Shown here: in pieces, positions 53,859 to 64,000 of the stretch
How the letters are laid out: every line of letters starts with the position of its first letter
Numbering within the stretch: position 1 is the first letter of the stretch
NCBI GenBank assembly: GCA_041391505.1
Contig: JAWKNW010000011.1
Location: forward strand, 109,695-173,694
Length of the DNA: 64,000 nt
DNA from: Rhodothermales bacterium
GTDB taxonomy: Bacteria > Bacteroidota > Rhodothermia > Rhodothermales > JAHQVL01
Direction of reading: 5' to 3'
Translations under genes and position numbers: made by a program
Notes under the pieces: generated by a model
What the model saw: only the letters and a program-made list of their open reading frames with translations
The model's database searches: none
Told to the model about the DNA's origin: nothing

Positions 53859-56312
53859 CTAAACCCGCTCCGGCGTCACGGCGCCCTGCATGTATTCCTC
53901 GAGGGTGAACGAATCCACCTGGATCGCGTCTTCGCGGGCTTCCTCGGCGCGTTTCAGCACCTCGGCCTCGTCGGCGGAGATGATGCCGGCCGCCAGCGCA
54001 TCCTGAACGAGCTGTTCCGGCCGCGCCTTGGGCAGTTTGCGGGCGCCGACGGCTTTGCTGATCGTGCGCGCCACGTGGTCGCCTTCGTAGACCAGCTTGA
54101 GGGCATGGTCCAGCCGGCCCAGCGCCTCCTCCACGTCGGTGGGGATATAGATGCCGGCCGTGTGCCGGTCGCGCTGTTCGCCGGGCGCCTGCATGGCCCG
54201 CGCCACCGCGTGGCCGACGGCGTCGCGGGGTCCGTTTCCGAGCGGGTTGAGCCGCGACCAGAAGGCGACCGGACCGCGGAAGAGCCATCCGATGAGCGGC
54301 ACCTCGTAGTTCTTGAACAGCCCGTCGAACGCGTGCTGCATCTCGCCGAAGGCGTGCTGCATCGCCCAGCGAAGGAACGGTTCGTCTTCCTCACGGCGCC
54401 CTTCCGCCTCGAACCGCCGGAGCGTCGCGGCGGAGAGGTAGAGCCAGGAGAAGATATCCGCAAACCGACCCGTGATTTTCTCCTTGCGCTTCAGGTTGCC
54501 GCCCAGGGTGATCAGCGCGATGTCCGCCAGCAGCGCGAACGACGCCGAGGCCCAGGCCAGTTTCTGCCAGTAGCGGCGGGCGACGCCGCCGGCCGGCGAG
54601 GCGGCGAAGATCCCCCGCGTGAGGGAGAGGACGATCGCGCGCGCCGTATTGCGGATGGTGTGCCCGACGTGGCTGGTAAACGCCCGGTCGAAGCCGGCGG
54701 CGTCCCGGTTCATCAGGCTCTGCGTTTCGGCATAGACATAGGGATGGCAGCGGATGGCGCCCTGACCGAAGATCATCAGCGTCCGCGTCAGGATGTTGGC
54801 GCCTTCGACCGTGATGCCGATCGGCGTATTCATATACGCCGTGGCCAGGAGGTTGCGGGGGCCCCACGAGATGGCGTTGCCGCCCAGGATATCCATCCCG
54901 TCGTTGATGATCTTGCGCTGCAGCTCGGTGAAGTTGTATTTCGCCATCGCCGTCACCACCGCCGGCGCGACGCCCTTGTCGAGCGCTCCGCACGTGTAGC
55001 GGCGCGCCGCCTCCATGACATAGTTGAAGCCGCCGATCCGGGCGAGCGGCTCCTCGATCCCCTCGAACAGCCCGATGGGCAGGCCGAACTGCTTGCGCAC
55101 CTTGGCGTGCGCCGAGGCGACGCGGTATACCAGCTTGCTGCCGCCGGCAGCCGAGGCCGGCAGCGAAATGCCGCGTCCGGCCGCGAGCGACTCCATGAGC
55201 ATCCGCCATCCCTGGCCGGCGCCCTCCGCGCCGCCGATGATGGCGTCGACGGGGAGCACGACGTCGTGGCCCTCGGTCGGGCAGTTATAAAACGGCACCC
55301 CGAGCGGATTATGCCGCCGGCCCAGCTCCACGCCGGGCGTCTGGGTCGGGATCAGGGCGCAGGTGATGCCCGGGTTCTCGCCCTTGCCGAGCAGGTTTTC
55401 CGGGTCGCGCAGCTTGAAGGCCAGGCCGAGCACCGTCGAGATCGCCGCCAGGGTGATGTAGCGTTTCTTCCAGTTGAGGCGGAGATACAGCTGCCCGTCG
55501 TCCCCACGGAACACCACGCCGCTCGAGGCGATGGCGCCGGCGTCGGACCCCGCGCCCGGCTCGGTAAGCGCGAAGGCGGGAATTTCCTCCCCCGTGGCGA
55601 GGCGTGGCAGATAGTGGTCGCGCTGCGCCTGGGTGCCGTAGTGAATCAGCAGCTCGGCCGGCCCCAGCGAGTTGGGCACCATGACCGTGGTCGCGAGCGG
55701 ACCGCACCGCGAGGAGAGCTTCTGGACGACGGCGCTGTTCGCCAGCGGCGAGAAGCCAAGGCCGCCGTATTCCCTCGGAATGATCATCCCGAACAGCCGC
55801 TCGCGCCGGATGATCTCCCAGGCGGCGTCGGGCAGGTCTTTTTGCTGGAAGACGTCCCAGTCGTGCGTCACGGCGCAGAGCTCCTCGATGGGGCCGTCGA
55901 GCACGGCCTGTTCCTCGGCCGTGAGGTCCGGGTAGGCCTCGGCCATGATCCGGTTAAAATCCGGTTTGCCCGAAAACAGCTCGCCTTCCACCCACACGTT
56001 GCCGGCTTCGATGGCCACCTGCTCCGTCTCCGAGATCGTCGGCAGAAACTTGAGCGCGTTCAGCAGCCGCATGACGGGGCCGCTGAAGAGGGCGCGGCGG
56101 AGCGGCGGCAGGTTGAACACCACCGCGAGCACCGCAAACGCGATCCACAACCACGCCGGCGCGCCGAACCCGTAGAGCGCCGCCACGCCGGCGATGGTCC
56201 ATATCGGGAGCGAGGCCCCGGTATAACCCAGGACGACAAACACCGCCAGGATGCTGAGCGCTACGAGCCATCCGGGCAGTTGAGCGAAGAAGTGAAAGAA
56301 GGGCAGATCCAT
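53859..56312 (-). CDS. fadE: Acyl-CoA dehydrogenase, FadE type
   Basis: The 817-residue protein matches the long FadE class. It has two N-terminal hydrophobic helices (about 15-65), then the acyl-CoA dehydrogenase core with IIPREYGGLGFSP, PAFALTEPGAGSDAG and GGNAISWGPRN, and a C-terminal 250-residue extension. It performs the first, FAD-dependent step of beta-oxidation, probably at the membrane. The ATG at 56310-56312 (MDLPFFHFF) is chosen to put the first helix at the start. It is the last gene of the fad cluster. Confidence 0.93.
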   Translation of the reverse strand: MDLPFFHFFAQLPGWLVALSILAVFVVLGYTGASLPIWTIAGVAALYGFGAPAWLWIAFAVLAVVFNLPPLRRALFSGPVMRLLNALKFLPTISETEQVAIEAGNVWVEGELFSGKPDFNRIMAEAYPDLTAEEQAVLDGPIEELCAVTHDWDVFQQKDLPDAAWEIIRRERLFGMIIPREYGGLGFSPLANSAVVQKLSSRCGPLATTVMVPNSLGPAELLIHYGTQAQRDHYLPRLATGEEIPAFALTEPGAGSDAGAIASSGVVFRGDDGQLYLRLNWKKRYITLAAISTVLGLAFKLRDPENLLGKGENPGITCALIPTQTPGVELGRRHNPLGVPFYNCPTEGHDVVLPVDAIIGGAEGAGQGWRMLMESLAAGRGISLPASAAGGSKLVYRVASAHAKVRKQFGLPIGLFEGIEEPLARIGGFNYVMEAARRYTCGALDKGVAPAVVTAMAKYNFTELQRKIINDGMDILGGNAISWGPRNLLATAYMNTPIGITVEGANILTRTLMIFGQGAIRCHPYVYAETQSLMNRDAAGFDRAFTSHVGHTIRNTARAIVLSLTRGIFAASPAGGVARRYWQKLAWASASFALLADIALITLGGNLKRKEKITGRFADIFSWLYLSAATLRRFEAEGRREEDEPFLRWAMQHAFGEMQHAFDGLFKNYEVPLIGWLFRGPVAFWSRLNPLGNGPRDAVGHAVARAMQAPGEQRDRHTAGIYIPTDVEEALGRLDHALKLVYEGDHVARTISKAVGARKLPKARPEQLVQDALAAGIISADEAEVLKRAEEAREDAIQVDSFTLEEYMQGAVTPERV

Positions 56313-56437
56313 GGCAGCAGGTTTTTTTGTTGCAGGGTCGCGCAACGTCGCCCCCGAACAGGTTTCAAATGCCGTCTCCGTGTGGGCGCCACCCGGGCGT
56401 CCTCACGAAAACGTCGCGTCCGCGCGGCTTCGCGCGG

Positions 56438-57619
<1,182 letters not shown>

Positions 57620-57654
57620 GATCACTCTCCATAAACTTGTGTCGTCATCCCGGT

Positions 57655-57756
57655 TGACCCTCGCGTTTTAGCCAGGGAGATCCTTCGTCGCTTCGCTTCT
57701 CAGGATGACCCTCGCGTTATAGCCAGGGAGATCCTTCGTCGCTTCGCTTCTCAGGA
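57655..57756. repeat. Two tandem 51-bp copies between the thiolase and fadN genes
   Basis: The 51-bp unit contains CAGGGAGATCCTTCG and ends CTTCTCAGGATGAC. It occurs twice at 57655 and 57706, with one base difference (GTTTTAG against GTTATAG). A partial third copy starts at 57757. GTCATCC at 57643 and GGATGAC at the unit ends form an inverted pair. Confidence 0.9.
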
Positions 57757-57770
57757 TGACCCCTGCGGGG

Positions 57771-60185
57771 TCAATTCCTCAAGGGTTTTCCGGTTTTGAG
57801 GATGGCCTCGATCCGGTCCTGGGTTTTCTTTTCGCCGAGCAGGCGGAGGAAGACCTCCCGTTCCAGCTCGATCAGATACCGTTCGTGCACAAACGCCGGC
57901 CCGCTGAGGTCGCCGCCCGTGAGCACGTGGGCGAGTTCGACGGCGAGATGGCGGTCGTACGCGCTGATGAACTTGCCGGCCTCGAACTGCCGGGCGGCGA
58001 CTTCGAGCGCGGCCTTGCCTGGCCGGCCCAGCACCTGGATCTGCGTGCGCTCGGGCGGCGGGAGATAGCCGGCTTCCGAAAGCTGGATGACGGTATGCTT
58101 CGCCGCGTGGAAGCGGCGGGCGTCGTTCATGACGACGATCGCGTGAGGCGGCAGGTAGCCGAGTTCCTGGGCCTGGCGCGCGCTGGATGAGACCTTCGCC
58201 ATCGCGACGTTCTCAAAAAACCGCTGGATGTGCGCCTGGATCTGGCTCGGGAAGCCGCCGGCCGACCGCTCGGAGGCCAGCGCCGCCAGATGGGTCGTGC
58301 CCGTGCCGGCGGGGATGAGCCCGACGCCCAGCTCGACGAGCCCCATGTAGGTCTCCGCCGCGGCCACGGGATTCGGCGACGCCATCGCCAGTTCGCAGCC
58401 ACCGCCCAGCACGCGCTGGTGCGTGGCGACGACAACCGGCTTGCGGGCGTAGCGGATGCGCAGCACGGCCTGCTGGAAGCGGTCGATGGCCTGATCGACG
58501 ACGTCGAACTGCCGGCCCATCACGGCTGCGGCGAGTTCGGCCAGGTTGGCGCCCACGGCGAAGTTCTTGCCGGCGTTGGCGACCACGAGGCCGCGCAGAT
58601 CCCGATCGTTCTCGACCTTGTCGATGACATCCATCAACCCCTGCATCACCTCGAAGCCGAGCGCATTGGCCTTGGATCTGAACTCGTAGAGCGCGACGCC
58701 GTCCCCGATGTCGATGAGGCCCGCCTCCTTGTTCGTCCACAGCGTGGCCGCCGGCCGCTGCTTGATGGCGGCGAGATCGATCTCGTCCGCCGGCGTCGTG
58801 TCGCTCACGTAGCCTTCGCCCGGAACGTAGACTTCCCGTGCGGCGCCGCTGCCCCGGTAAAACGCCCGGCTGCCCGACGCCTCCATGGCCGGCACCCAGG
58901 CCGGCAACGTCACCCCGGCCTCCCGCAAGCCGGCCAGCACCGTCTCGAAGCCGAGGGCGTCCCACGACGCAAACGGCCCCATCTCCCACCCGAAACCCCA
59001 CTCCATCGCCCGGTCGATGTCGGCCGGACTGTCCGCGATCTCGGGGATGCGGCGGGCGCTGTAGCCGATCAGCTCGTGCATCGACTCCCGGAAAAACGCC
59101 CCGGCCCGGCCCGTATCGGCGTACAGGGCCCGTAGCCGGGCCGCCAGGTCGCCGGCCTTCTCGATGGCGGCGATGTCGCCCAGGTCGAGCGGCTTTGCGG
59201 CGGTGTAGCCGGCTTCGGCGAGGTCGATCGACTTGATTTCCTTGCCTTCTTTTTTATAAAAGCCGGCGCCGGTTTTCGCGCCGAGCGCGCCGTTTTCGAC
59301 GAGCTGGTTCAGCACCGCCGGCACCGCGAACGTCTCCCGGCTCTCGTCGTCCGGCACGCCGTCGAACAGGTTCACGGCTACGTGGCGGAGCGTATCGAGA
59401 CCGACCACGTCGGCCGTGCGGAAGGTGGCAGAGCGGGGCCGGCCGGTGAGCGTGCCCGTCAGCGTGTCGATTTCCTCGATGGTGTACCGTCCGTCCGCGA
59501 AGGCGTGGATCGCCTTCATCATCCCGAAGATGCCGATCCGGTTGCCGATGAAGTTGGGGGTATCCTTGGCGACGACAATGCCCTTGCCGAGGTGCACGCG
59601 GCCGAACTCGGACACCCGCTCGACGATCGCCGGCTCGGTATCCGGCGTCGGGATGATTTCGAGGAGATGGAGATAGCGCGGCGGATTGAAGAAATGGGTG
59701 CCCAGGAATCGGCGCTTGAACCCGACGGAGCGCCCTTCGGCGATGGCATGGATCGGCAGACCGCTCGTGTTGGTGGAGATCACCGCGTCCGGGCCGGCGG
59801 CCGCCTCGATGCGGGCGTGCAGGTCGCGCTTGATGTCCATCCGCTCGACCACGACCTCGATGACCCAGTCGGCCGCGGCGATCCGGTCGAAGTGGTCGTC
59901 GAAGTTGCCGAGCCGCACCCGGTTCACGACGGCGTCGGTGAACAGCGGCGACGGGTTGAGTTTGACGGCCTGTTTAAAGAGTTTCTCGACCACCGCGTTG
60001 CGGTCGCCCCCTTCCTTCGGGGCGATGTCGAGCAGGTCCACCGGCAGGCCGGCATTGGCGATGTGCAGGGCGATCTGCGCCCCCATCGTGCCGGCTCCCA
60101 GCACCGCGACGCGGCGAAACGGGAGCACGCCGGCCCGAGCGCCGGTCCGGGTGGATTGGGGGGATCTATGTGTCAGCGTTTCCAT
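57771..60185 (-). CDS. fadN: 3-hydroxyacyl-CoA dehydrogenase / enoyl-CoA hydratase, FadN-type order
   Basis: The 804-residue bifunctional protein has the NAD-binding 3-hydroxyacyl-CoA dehydrogenase domain first (VAVLGAGTMGAQIALHIANAG near residue 30) and the crotonase domain last (ANAGKNFAVGANLAELAA near 530; HQRVLGGGCELAM). This is the reverse of E. coli FadB and matches Bacillus FadN. TGAGFYKKEG marks the dehydrogenase C-terminal part. It performs the two middle steps of beta-oxidation. Confidence 0.93.
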   Translation of the reverse strand: METLTHRSPQSTRTGARAGVLPFRRVAVLGAGTMGAQIALHIANAGLPVDLLDIAPKEGGDRNAVVEKLFKQAVKLNPSPLFTDAVVNRVRLGNFDDHFDRIAAADWVIEVVVERMDIKRDLHARIEAAAGPDAVISTNTSGLPIHAIAEGRSVGFKRRFLGTHFFNPPRYLHLLEIIPTPDTEPAIVERVSEFGRVHLGKGIVVAKDTPNFIGNRIGIFGMMKAIHAFADGRYTIEEIDTLTGTLTGRPRSATFRTADVVGLDTLRHVAVNLFDGVPDDESRETFAVPAVLNQLVENGALGAKTGAGFYKKEGKEIKSIDLAEAGYTAAKPLDLGDIAAIEKAGDLAARLRALYADTGRAGAFFRESMHELIGYSARRIPEIADSPADIDRAMEWGFGWEMGPFASWDALGFETVLAGLREAGVTLPAWVPAMEASGSRAFYRGSGAAREVYVPGEGYVSDTTPADEIDLAAIKQRPAATLWTNKEAGLIDIGDGVALYEFRSKANALGFEVMQGLMDVIDKVENDRDLRGLVVANAGKNFAVGANLAELAAAVMGRQFDVVDQAIDRFQQAVLRIRYARKPVVVATHQRVLGGGCELAMASPNPVAAAETYMGLVELGVGLIPAGTGTTHLAALASERSAGGFPSQIQAHIQRFFENVAMAKVSSSARQAQELGYLPPHAIVVMNDARRFHAAKHTVIQLSEAGYLPPPERTQIQVLGRPGKAALEVAARQFEAGKFISAYDRHLAVELAHVLTGGDLSGPAFVHERYLIELEREVFLRLLGEKKTQDRIEAILKTGKPLRN

Positions 60186-60203
60186 ACGTCCTCAGTTCGT
60201 TCA

Positions 60204-60238
60204 AAGTATCCAGTATCGAGCTTTCTGTATCCAGCGCC
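60204..60238. repeat. Short heptamer run (AGTATCC type)
   Basis: Words AAGTATC, CAGTATC, GAGCTTT, CTGTATC, CAGCGCC fill most of the 59-bp gap between the ligase and fadN genes in the right-arm orientation only. Confidence 0.55.
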
Positions 60239-60244
60239 CCCTTT

Positions 60245-62140
60245 TTATTCCCCCTCGTCCGCCGGATACAACGCCTTGATCTGATCCGCATACGCCTCAC
60301 GGAGGCGGGCGCGTTTGACTTTCAGCGTCGGGGTCAGCATGCCGTTTTCGATCGACAGGTGATCCGCCACGAGCTTGAACCGCTTGATGGTCGACCAGTG
60401 GTCCATGTCCTCGTTTGCGGCATCGACCATTTGTTGATACCGGTCGAGGACCTGCGGCTCCTCGACGAGGCGCTCCACAGGCATCTTCGGATCGAGGCCT
60501 CGCGAGGCGGCGAAGACCTTGAGGGTCTCCTGGTTAACGAAGATAAGCGCCGCGCAGTATTTATAGCCGGCGCCGACGACGACGGCTTGCTCGACGAGCG
60601 GGTGCGCGAGCAGCTTGTTCTCCAGCGGCTGCGGCATCACATATTTGCCGGTCGACAGCTTGAACAGGTCCTTCTTTCGGTCGGTGATGCGGAGGTATCC
60701 GTCCGGCGACATCTCACCGATATCGCCGGTATGAAACCAGCCCTCGGCGTCGATGACTTCGCGCGTCTTGTCCGGGTTTTTGTAATAGCCCTGCATCACG
60801 TGCGGGCCCCGGGTGATGATTTCGCCGTCCTCGGCGATCTTCACCTCGACGCCGGGGAGGAGTTCGCCTACCGTGCCGGCGCGGTTGCGGGTCGGGCGGT
60901 TAAAGGCGATGACGGGGCTGGTCTCCGTCAGACCGTAGCCCTGGAGGACCTTCACGTCGGCCGCGGCGAAGAGGTTGGCGAGGTCGGCGTTCAGGGCCGC
61001 CCCGCCCGAGATGATGTATTTGATGCGGCCGCCCAGGCCGGCGCGCCATTTTTTGAACACGAGCGCATCCGCCAGCTTGAGCTGAAAACGGTACGTCCCC
61101 GCCGGCGGATCGTCGAGCGAATAGGCGCCGGCGAGTTCGAGCGACCAGTTGAGGAGTTTTTTCTTCAACCCCTGCAGGGTCGTGGCCTTCTCCAGGATGC
61201 GGGCGTAGATCTTCTCCAGCAGCCGGGGCACCGTGATGAAGAGCGTAGGCCGTACCTCGACCAGGTCGTCCGACAGCCGGTCCGGGTTCGAGAAATACGT
61301 CGTGACGCCGAAATAGAGCACGCCGTAATACAGCGTACGGGCGAAGATATGCGACAGCGGCAGGAAGGACAGGCTGATTTCGCCTCCGGCTCCGGGTTCA
61401 AAATCACCCAGTTCGCTCACCGCCGTGACGCCGTTGCACGAGATATTTTCGTGCGACAGCATGACGCCCTTGGGCTCGCCGGTGGTGCCGCTGGTGTAGA
61501 CGATGGTGGCCAGATCCCCGGGCTGGATGCGCGACCGAAGCCGGGCGATCGCATCCGGCGCGGCGTCGATCCGCTCGCGCCCGCGTTTGCGGAGCCGGTC
61601 CATCGTGACCCACTGGACGCCCTCGGGCATGAGCGTCATCGCTTTCGGCTCGGGCGGTTCGGCGACGACGATGGTCTTGAGGGTGTCCGTTTCGGCCAGG
61701 AGGGCATTCAGCTCCTCGAGGAGAGGCATGCTGGTGACGAAGAGGGCCACGGCGCCCGAGTGCCGAAGGATGTACGCGTTGGTCGCCGGCGCCTGGGAGA
61801 GGTAGATCGGCACGTCGATGAGGCCGGCGAGCAGGCACCCCATGTCGGCCACGCAAAACAGCGTATCGCTCTCCATGTACATCGCCACCCGATCGCCACG
61901 CTCGATGCCATAGTCGAGCAATCCCATCGCGACCTCCTCCACCTCGATCCGGAACGCATCGAGCGAAAGCGTCTCCCACGTCCCGGCGGTCCGACGCGCA
62001 TACAGGTTCGGGTTCTCGTACCGGGCGCAGGCATCGTAGAGCAGATCGGGCAGCGTTTTCCCCAGAAGCGGCCCTTGCGTTTCCGCCACCCGGCGCCGGG
62101 TCGTGCGGGCAGGCTTGAGCTTGTCGGCTGTTTCGTTCAT
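60245..62140 (-). CDS. fadD: Long-chain acyl-CoA synthetase (AMP-forming)
   Basis: The 631-residue ligase activates fatty acids with ATP and CoA. The P-loop TIVYTSGTTGEPKGV, the adenine site YGLTETSPVIAFNRP and WFHTGDIGEMSPDGYLRITDRKKDLFKLSTGKYV are present. It lies between the TetR gene and fadN on the same strand with 85-bp and 59-bp gaps, and starts the fatty-acid degradation cluster. Confidence 0.93.
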   Translation of the reverse strand: MNETADKLKPARTTRRRVAETQGPLLGKTLPDLLYDACARYENPNLYARRTAGTWETLSLDAFRIEVEEVAMGLLDYGIERGDRVAMYMESDTLFCVADMGCLLAGLIDVPIYLSQAPATNAYILRHSGAVALFVTSMPLLEELNALLAETDTLKTIVVAEPPEPKAMTLMPEGVQWVTMDRLRKRGRERIDAAPDAIARLRSRIQPGDLATIVYTSGTTGEPKGVMLSHENISCNGVTAVSELGDFEPGAGGEISLSFLPLSHIFARTLYYGVLYFGVTTYFSNPDRLSDDLVEVRPTLFITVPRLLEKIYARILEKATTLQGLKKKLLNWSLELAGAYSLDDPPAGTYRFQLKLADALVFKKWRAGLGGRIKYIISGGAALNADLANLFAAADVKVLQGYGLTETSPVIAFNRPTRNRAGTVGELLPGVEVKIAEDGEIITRGPHVMQGYYKNPDKTREVIDAEGWFHTGDIGEMSPDGYLRITDRKKDLFKLSTGKYVMPQPLENKLLAHPLVEQAVVVGAGYKYCAALIFVNQETLKVFAASRGLDPKMPVERLVEEPQVLDRYQQMVDAANEDMDHWSTIKRFKLVADHLSIENGMLTPTLKVKRARLREAYADQIKALYPADEGE

Positions 62141-62225
62141 AATCGCCCTCGCGGGTTGGTTGTCGTGGCTTCCCCGGCCGTGCGTCGGCCTTACCCTGGA
62201 AGCGCTACCGGTACAGATACAAACG

Positions 62226-62846
62226 TTACACCGTGGTCACGGGAGACGGAACCCTCACCGCCCGAACCTGCTGGTGGACGATCGAATCGATAAACGCCTC
62301 GTGCGGGATGCCGACATCGACCCGCTGCGCCAGCAGCAGCGACACGGCCCCGTGCAGCGACGCCCATATCGCGCTCGCCGCCACGCGGATATCATCCACC
62401 TGAAACACCCCCTGACGCCTCCCCTCGCGGAGCACGTCGACCATAAAATCCAGATTTCGCCGCGCCCGCCGGTACATGTCTTTCGGAAACCGCGCGTTGC
62501 GCTCGGGGTGGAGCAGAAACATGATCTCGTAATATTCCGGCCAGCGCAGTCCGAACCGGATGTACCGCGCGCAAAGCTCCTGGAACTGCGCGTCCACGTC
62601 GCCGGCGGCAGCCTGCCATGCCGCGCCGAGATCCTCGTAGAGCAACGCCATGCCCTCGTCGATCAGCGCATTAAACAGGGCTTCCTTGTTCTCGAAGTAC
62701 AGGTAGATGCTGGTGGCGCTGTACCCGATGGAACGCGCGATATTGCGCATGGACAGCCCGGCGTATCCTCCCCGGTGGAGCAATACGCGCGCGGCGTCCA
62801 GGATGGACCGCCGGAAATGGGCCTTATCGGTTCGTCTCTCGTCCAT
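62226..62846 (-). CDS. TetR-family transcriptional regulator
   Basis: The 206-residue protein has a typical TetR helix-turn-helix (GYAGLSMRNIARSIGYSATSIYLYFENKEALFNALIDEG) and a helical C-terminal ligand domain with a DMYRRARRNLDFMVDVL segment. It sits at the head of the fad cluster, so it probably represses fatty-acid degradation genes and responds to an acyl-CoA. An inverted repeat directly ahead of its start (62855-62867) is a candidate operator. Confidence 0.9.
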   Translation of the reverse strand: MDERRTDKAHFRRSILDAARVLLHRGGYAGLSMRNIARSIGYSATSIYLYFENKEALFNALIDEGMALLYEDLGAAWQAAAGDVDAQFQELCARYIRFGLRWPEYYEIMFLLHPERNARFPKDMYRRARRNLDFMVDVLREGRRQGVFQVDDIRVAASAIWASLHGAVSLLLAQRVDVGIPHEAFIDSIVHQQVRAVRVPSPVTTV

Positions 62847-62854
62847 GCGTCAGA

Positions 62855-62867
62855 TTAACAGTGTTAA
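62855..62867. promoter_or_regulatory. Candidate TetR operator
   Basis: TTAAC-AGT-GTTAA is a perfect 13-bp inverted repeat, 8 bp upstream of the TetR start codon. I did not find a second copy in the gaps before the ligase, fadN, thiolase or fadE genes, so it may mainly serve autoregulation. Confidence 0.5.
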
Positions 62868-62982
62868 CCCTAAAAATCAACGGCACGGACATCCAACCGT
62901 TCCCGGACATGACCCGTTCATCGCTCGGCCAGCGCGAAAAAATCCGGGGCCCTGCTGAAATGCGCCCATCCACCGGGCCGCT

Positions 62983-64000
62983 TCATCCCGCCGGCAGGCT
63001 GAACCAGAACGTCGCCCCCTTCCCGGGCTCGCTTTCCACCCCGACGCGTCCCCCGTGCGCCTCCACCAGTTGCTTGACGATGTACAGCCCCAGACCCGTA
63101 GAATGCTCGCCGCGCGTCGGTTTCGCACTGAGTCGCTGCATCTTGCCGAAGACCTTCTGCTTGTCCTCCTCCGTGAGGCCGGGACCCTCATCCCGCACCG
63201 AGACCCGGATGACCGGAGGGGTATCCGACGCCGCGCCACGGGCGATCTCAATCCAGACGTTGCGCTGGGGGGGACTGTATTTTATAGCGTTGGATACGTA
63301 GTTGTCCAGCACGCGCTGGATCGAGACTTCGTCTACTTCGACGAGGATGGGCTCCTCGATATCGGCATGGAGTGAAATGCCCTTGTCGACGGCCTGCTTC
63401 GTGTTCCATCGAACCACCGATGTTATGATGCCCCCCAGGTCGACCCGGGCTTTTCGAAGTTGCAATTCCTCGCCCTCGCGATGCCTGTCCAGCAGATCCT
63501 TGATGATCTGGAGCACCCGTTCTGCCTCATCTTTCAACAGGGGAAGATTGTCCTCCACCGATTCGTACGCCAGGCTGGCGTCCGCCCTCGCGTCTTCCAG
63601 GATCATCTCCGCCAGGCCAATGATTCCCCCGAGGGGGTTTTTGAGGTCATGCGCCGTGATCCCCAGAATCTCCTTGTTGGCTTCCAGCGCCTGATGGAGT
63701 TGATCGGTACGCTCTTCCAGCGCATGGTTGGTGTTCAGGAGGTTTTCGTTGACCGTCTGAACCTCCTCATACGCGGCTTCGAGCGATACAACAACCTCCT
63801 CGAGCGATCGCTTCTGGGCGTTAATTTCGGCGGTTTGTTCGTCGACCAGCCGGCCCAGCATGCGGTTTCGCGCAGCCAGACGGCGTGTCTGCAAGTGGAC
63901 GCCGAAGCGCACCCCTCCAGCCAGCATAACGCCGCCCGCCCGGATCCAGAGCGCGTAGGCCCATCCGGTACGATACCAGGGCGGCCGCACCGTGATGCGA
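62983..64000 (-). CDS. Sensor histidine kinase, C-terminal part (two-component-regulator-propeller type)
   Basis: At least 339 residues are visible and the gene continues beyond 64000, with the frame still open. The visible N-terminus (ITVRPPWYRTGWAYALW) followed by one membrane helix is what follows the Y_Y_Y domain in sensors with periplasmic beta-propellers. A coiled coil (about residues 45-105), a HisKA box (GITAHDLKNPLGG, phospho-His) and a HATPase domain (YVSNAIKYSPP, VRDEGPGL, STGLGLYIVKQLVEAHGG) follow. The visible part ends in SLPAG, so no receiver domain is attached at the C-terminus. Its response regulator is not in the window. Confidence 0.9.
   Translation of the reverse strand, partial: RITVRPPWYRTGWAYALWIRAGGVMLAGGVRFGVHLQTRRLAARNRMLGRLVDEQTAEINAQKRSLEEVVVSLEAAYEEVQTVNENLLNTNHALEERTDQLHQALEANKEILGITAHDLKNPLGGIIGLAEMILEDARADASLAYESVEDNLPLLKDEAERVLQIIKDLLDRHREGEELQLRKARVDLGGIITSVVRWNTKQAVDKGISLHADIEEPILVEVDEVSIQRVLDNYVSNAIKYSPPQRNVWIEIARGAASDTPPVIRVSVRDEGPGLTEEDKQKVFGKMQRLSAKPTRGEHSTGLGLYIVKQLVEAHGGRVGVESEPGKGATFWFSLPAG

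Overview
The window is GC-rich chromosomal DNA from a Gram-negative bacterium of the Bacteroidota/Rhodothermota kind. The lineage is inferred from a type IX secretion plug protein (DUF5103), a 56-residue Bacteroidota-type histone H1-like protein, a TonB receptor with a carboxypeptidase-regulatory N-terminal domain, SPOR and lipobox lipoproteins, PKD-OmpA proteins, frequent lack of Shine-Dalgarno sites, and the high GC. Rhodothermales is my best guess. No rRNA, tRNA, phage, IS or CRISPR was seen.

Layout. 1-7206 (minus): a ThuA/PVC-type dehydrogenase lipoprotein, a Tm-1-like ATP-binding protein, a small cytochrome c, a PEP-hydrolase-like TIM barrel, a methylthioribose-kinase-like kinase and a divergent enolase cut by the window edge. 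7339-8874: SpmA/SpmB membrane pair. 9247-17007: PKD-OmpA porin-like protein, CBM48 protein divergent from glycogen synthase, T9SS plug, membrane HExxH protein, histone H1-like protein. 17480-27130: DnaE, Smr, GH20 hexosaminidase, class I amidotransferase, lytic-transglycosylase-like protein. 27209-33721: Ppk1, outer-membrane barrel, DnaG, Sfp-type PPTase, tiny lipoprotein. 33832-39639: polyphosphate glucokinase, RuBisCO-like protein, cupin, DeoC and two-domain ALDH16-like dehydrogenase, closely packed. 39906-49437: DapD, SPOR lipoprotein, NtrC-type regulator, BtuF/BtuC-like uptake pair, polyprenyl synthase, metallo-beta-lactamase-fold protein, acyl-CoA carboxylase beta subunit. 49743-53821: CsbD-like protein, unknown protein, TonB receptor. 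53859-62846 (minus): a complete beta-oxidation set (FadE, thiolase, FadN-type fusion, acyl-CoA ligase) headed by a TetR regulator. The right edge holds the C-terminal part of a sensor kinase.

Functional links. Ppk1 and polyphosphate glucokinase form a polyphosphate-to-glucose-6-phosphate route, near glycogen synthase and a CBM48 protein. The RuBisCO-like protein next to a cupin recalls the methylthioadenosine-isoprenoid shunt, and DeoC plus ALDH would handle aldehyde products. The fad genes degrade long-chain fatty acids under a local repressor.

The most unusual signal is outside genes. At least ten intergenic loci hold arrays built on a strict 7-bp period, several arranged as a left arm, a spacer and a complementary right arm. 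The words differ between loci (GGATGCA, GGTTCAA, GATTAGC, GCAAATC types), and arms abut stop or start codons. In addition, the metallo-beta-lactamase-fold gene is bracketed by a perfect 21-bp inverted repeat and a 30-bp-period array of alternating mini-hairpins.
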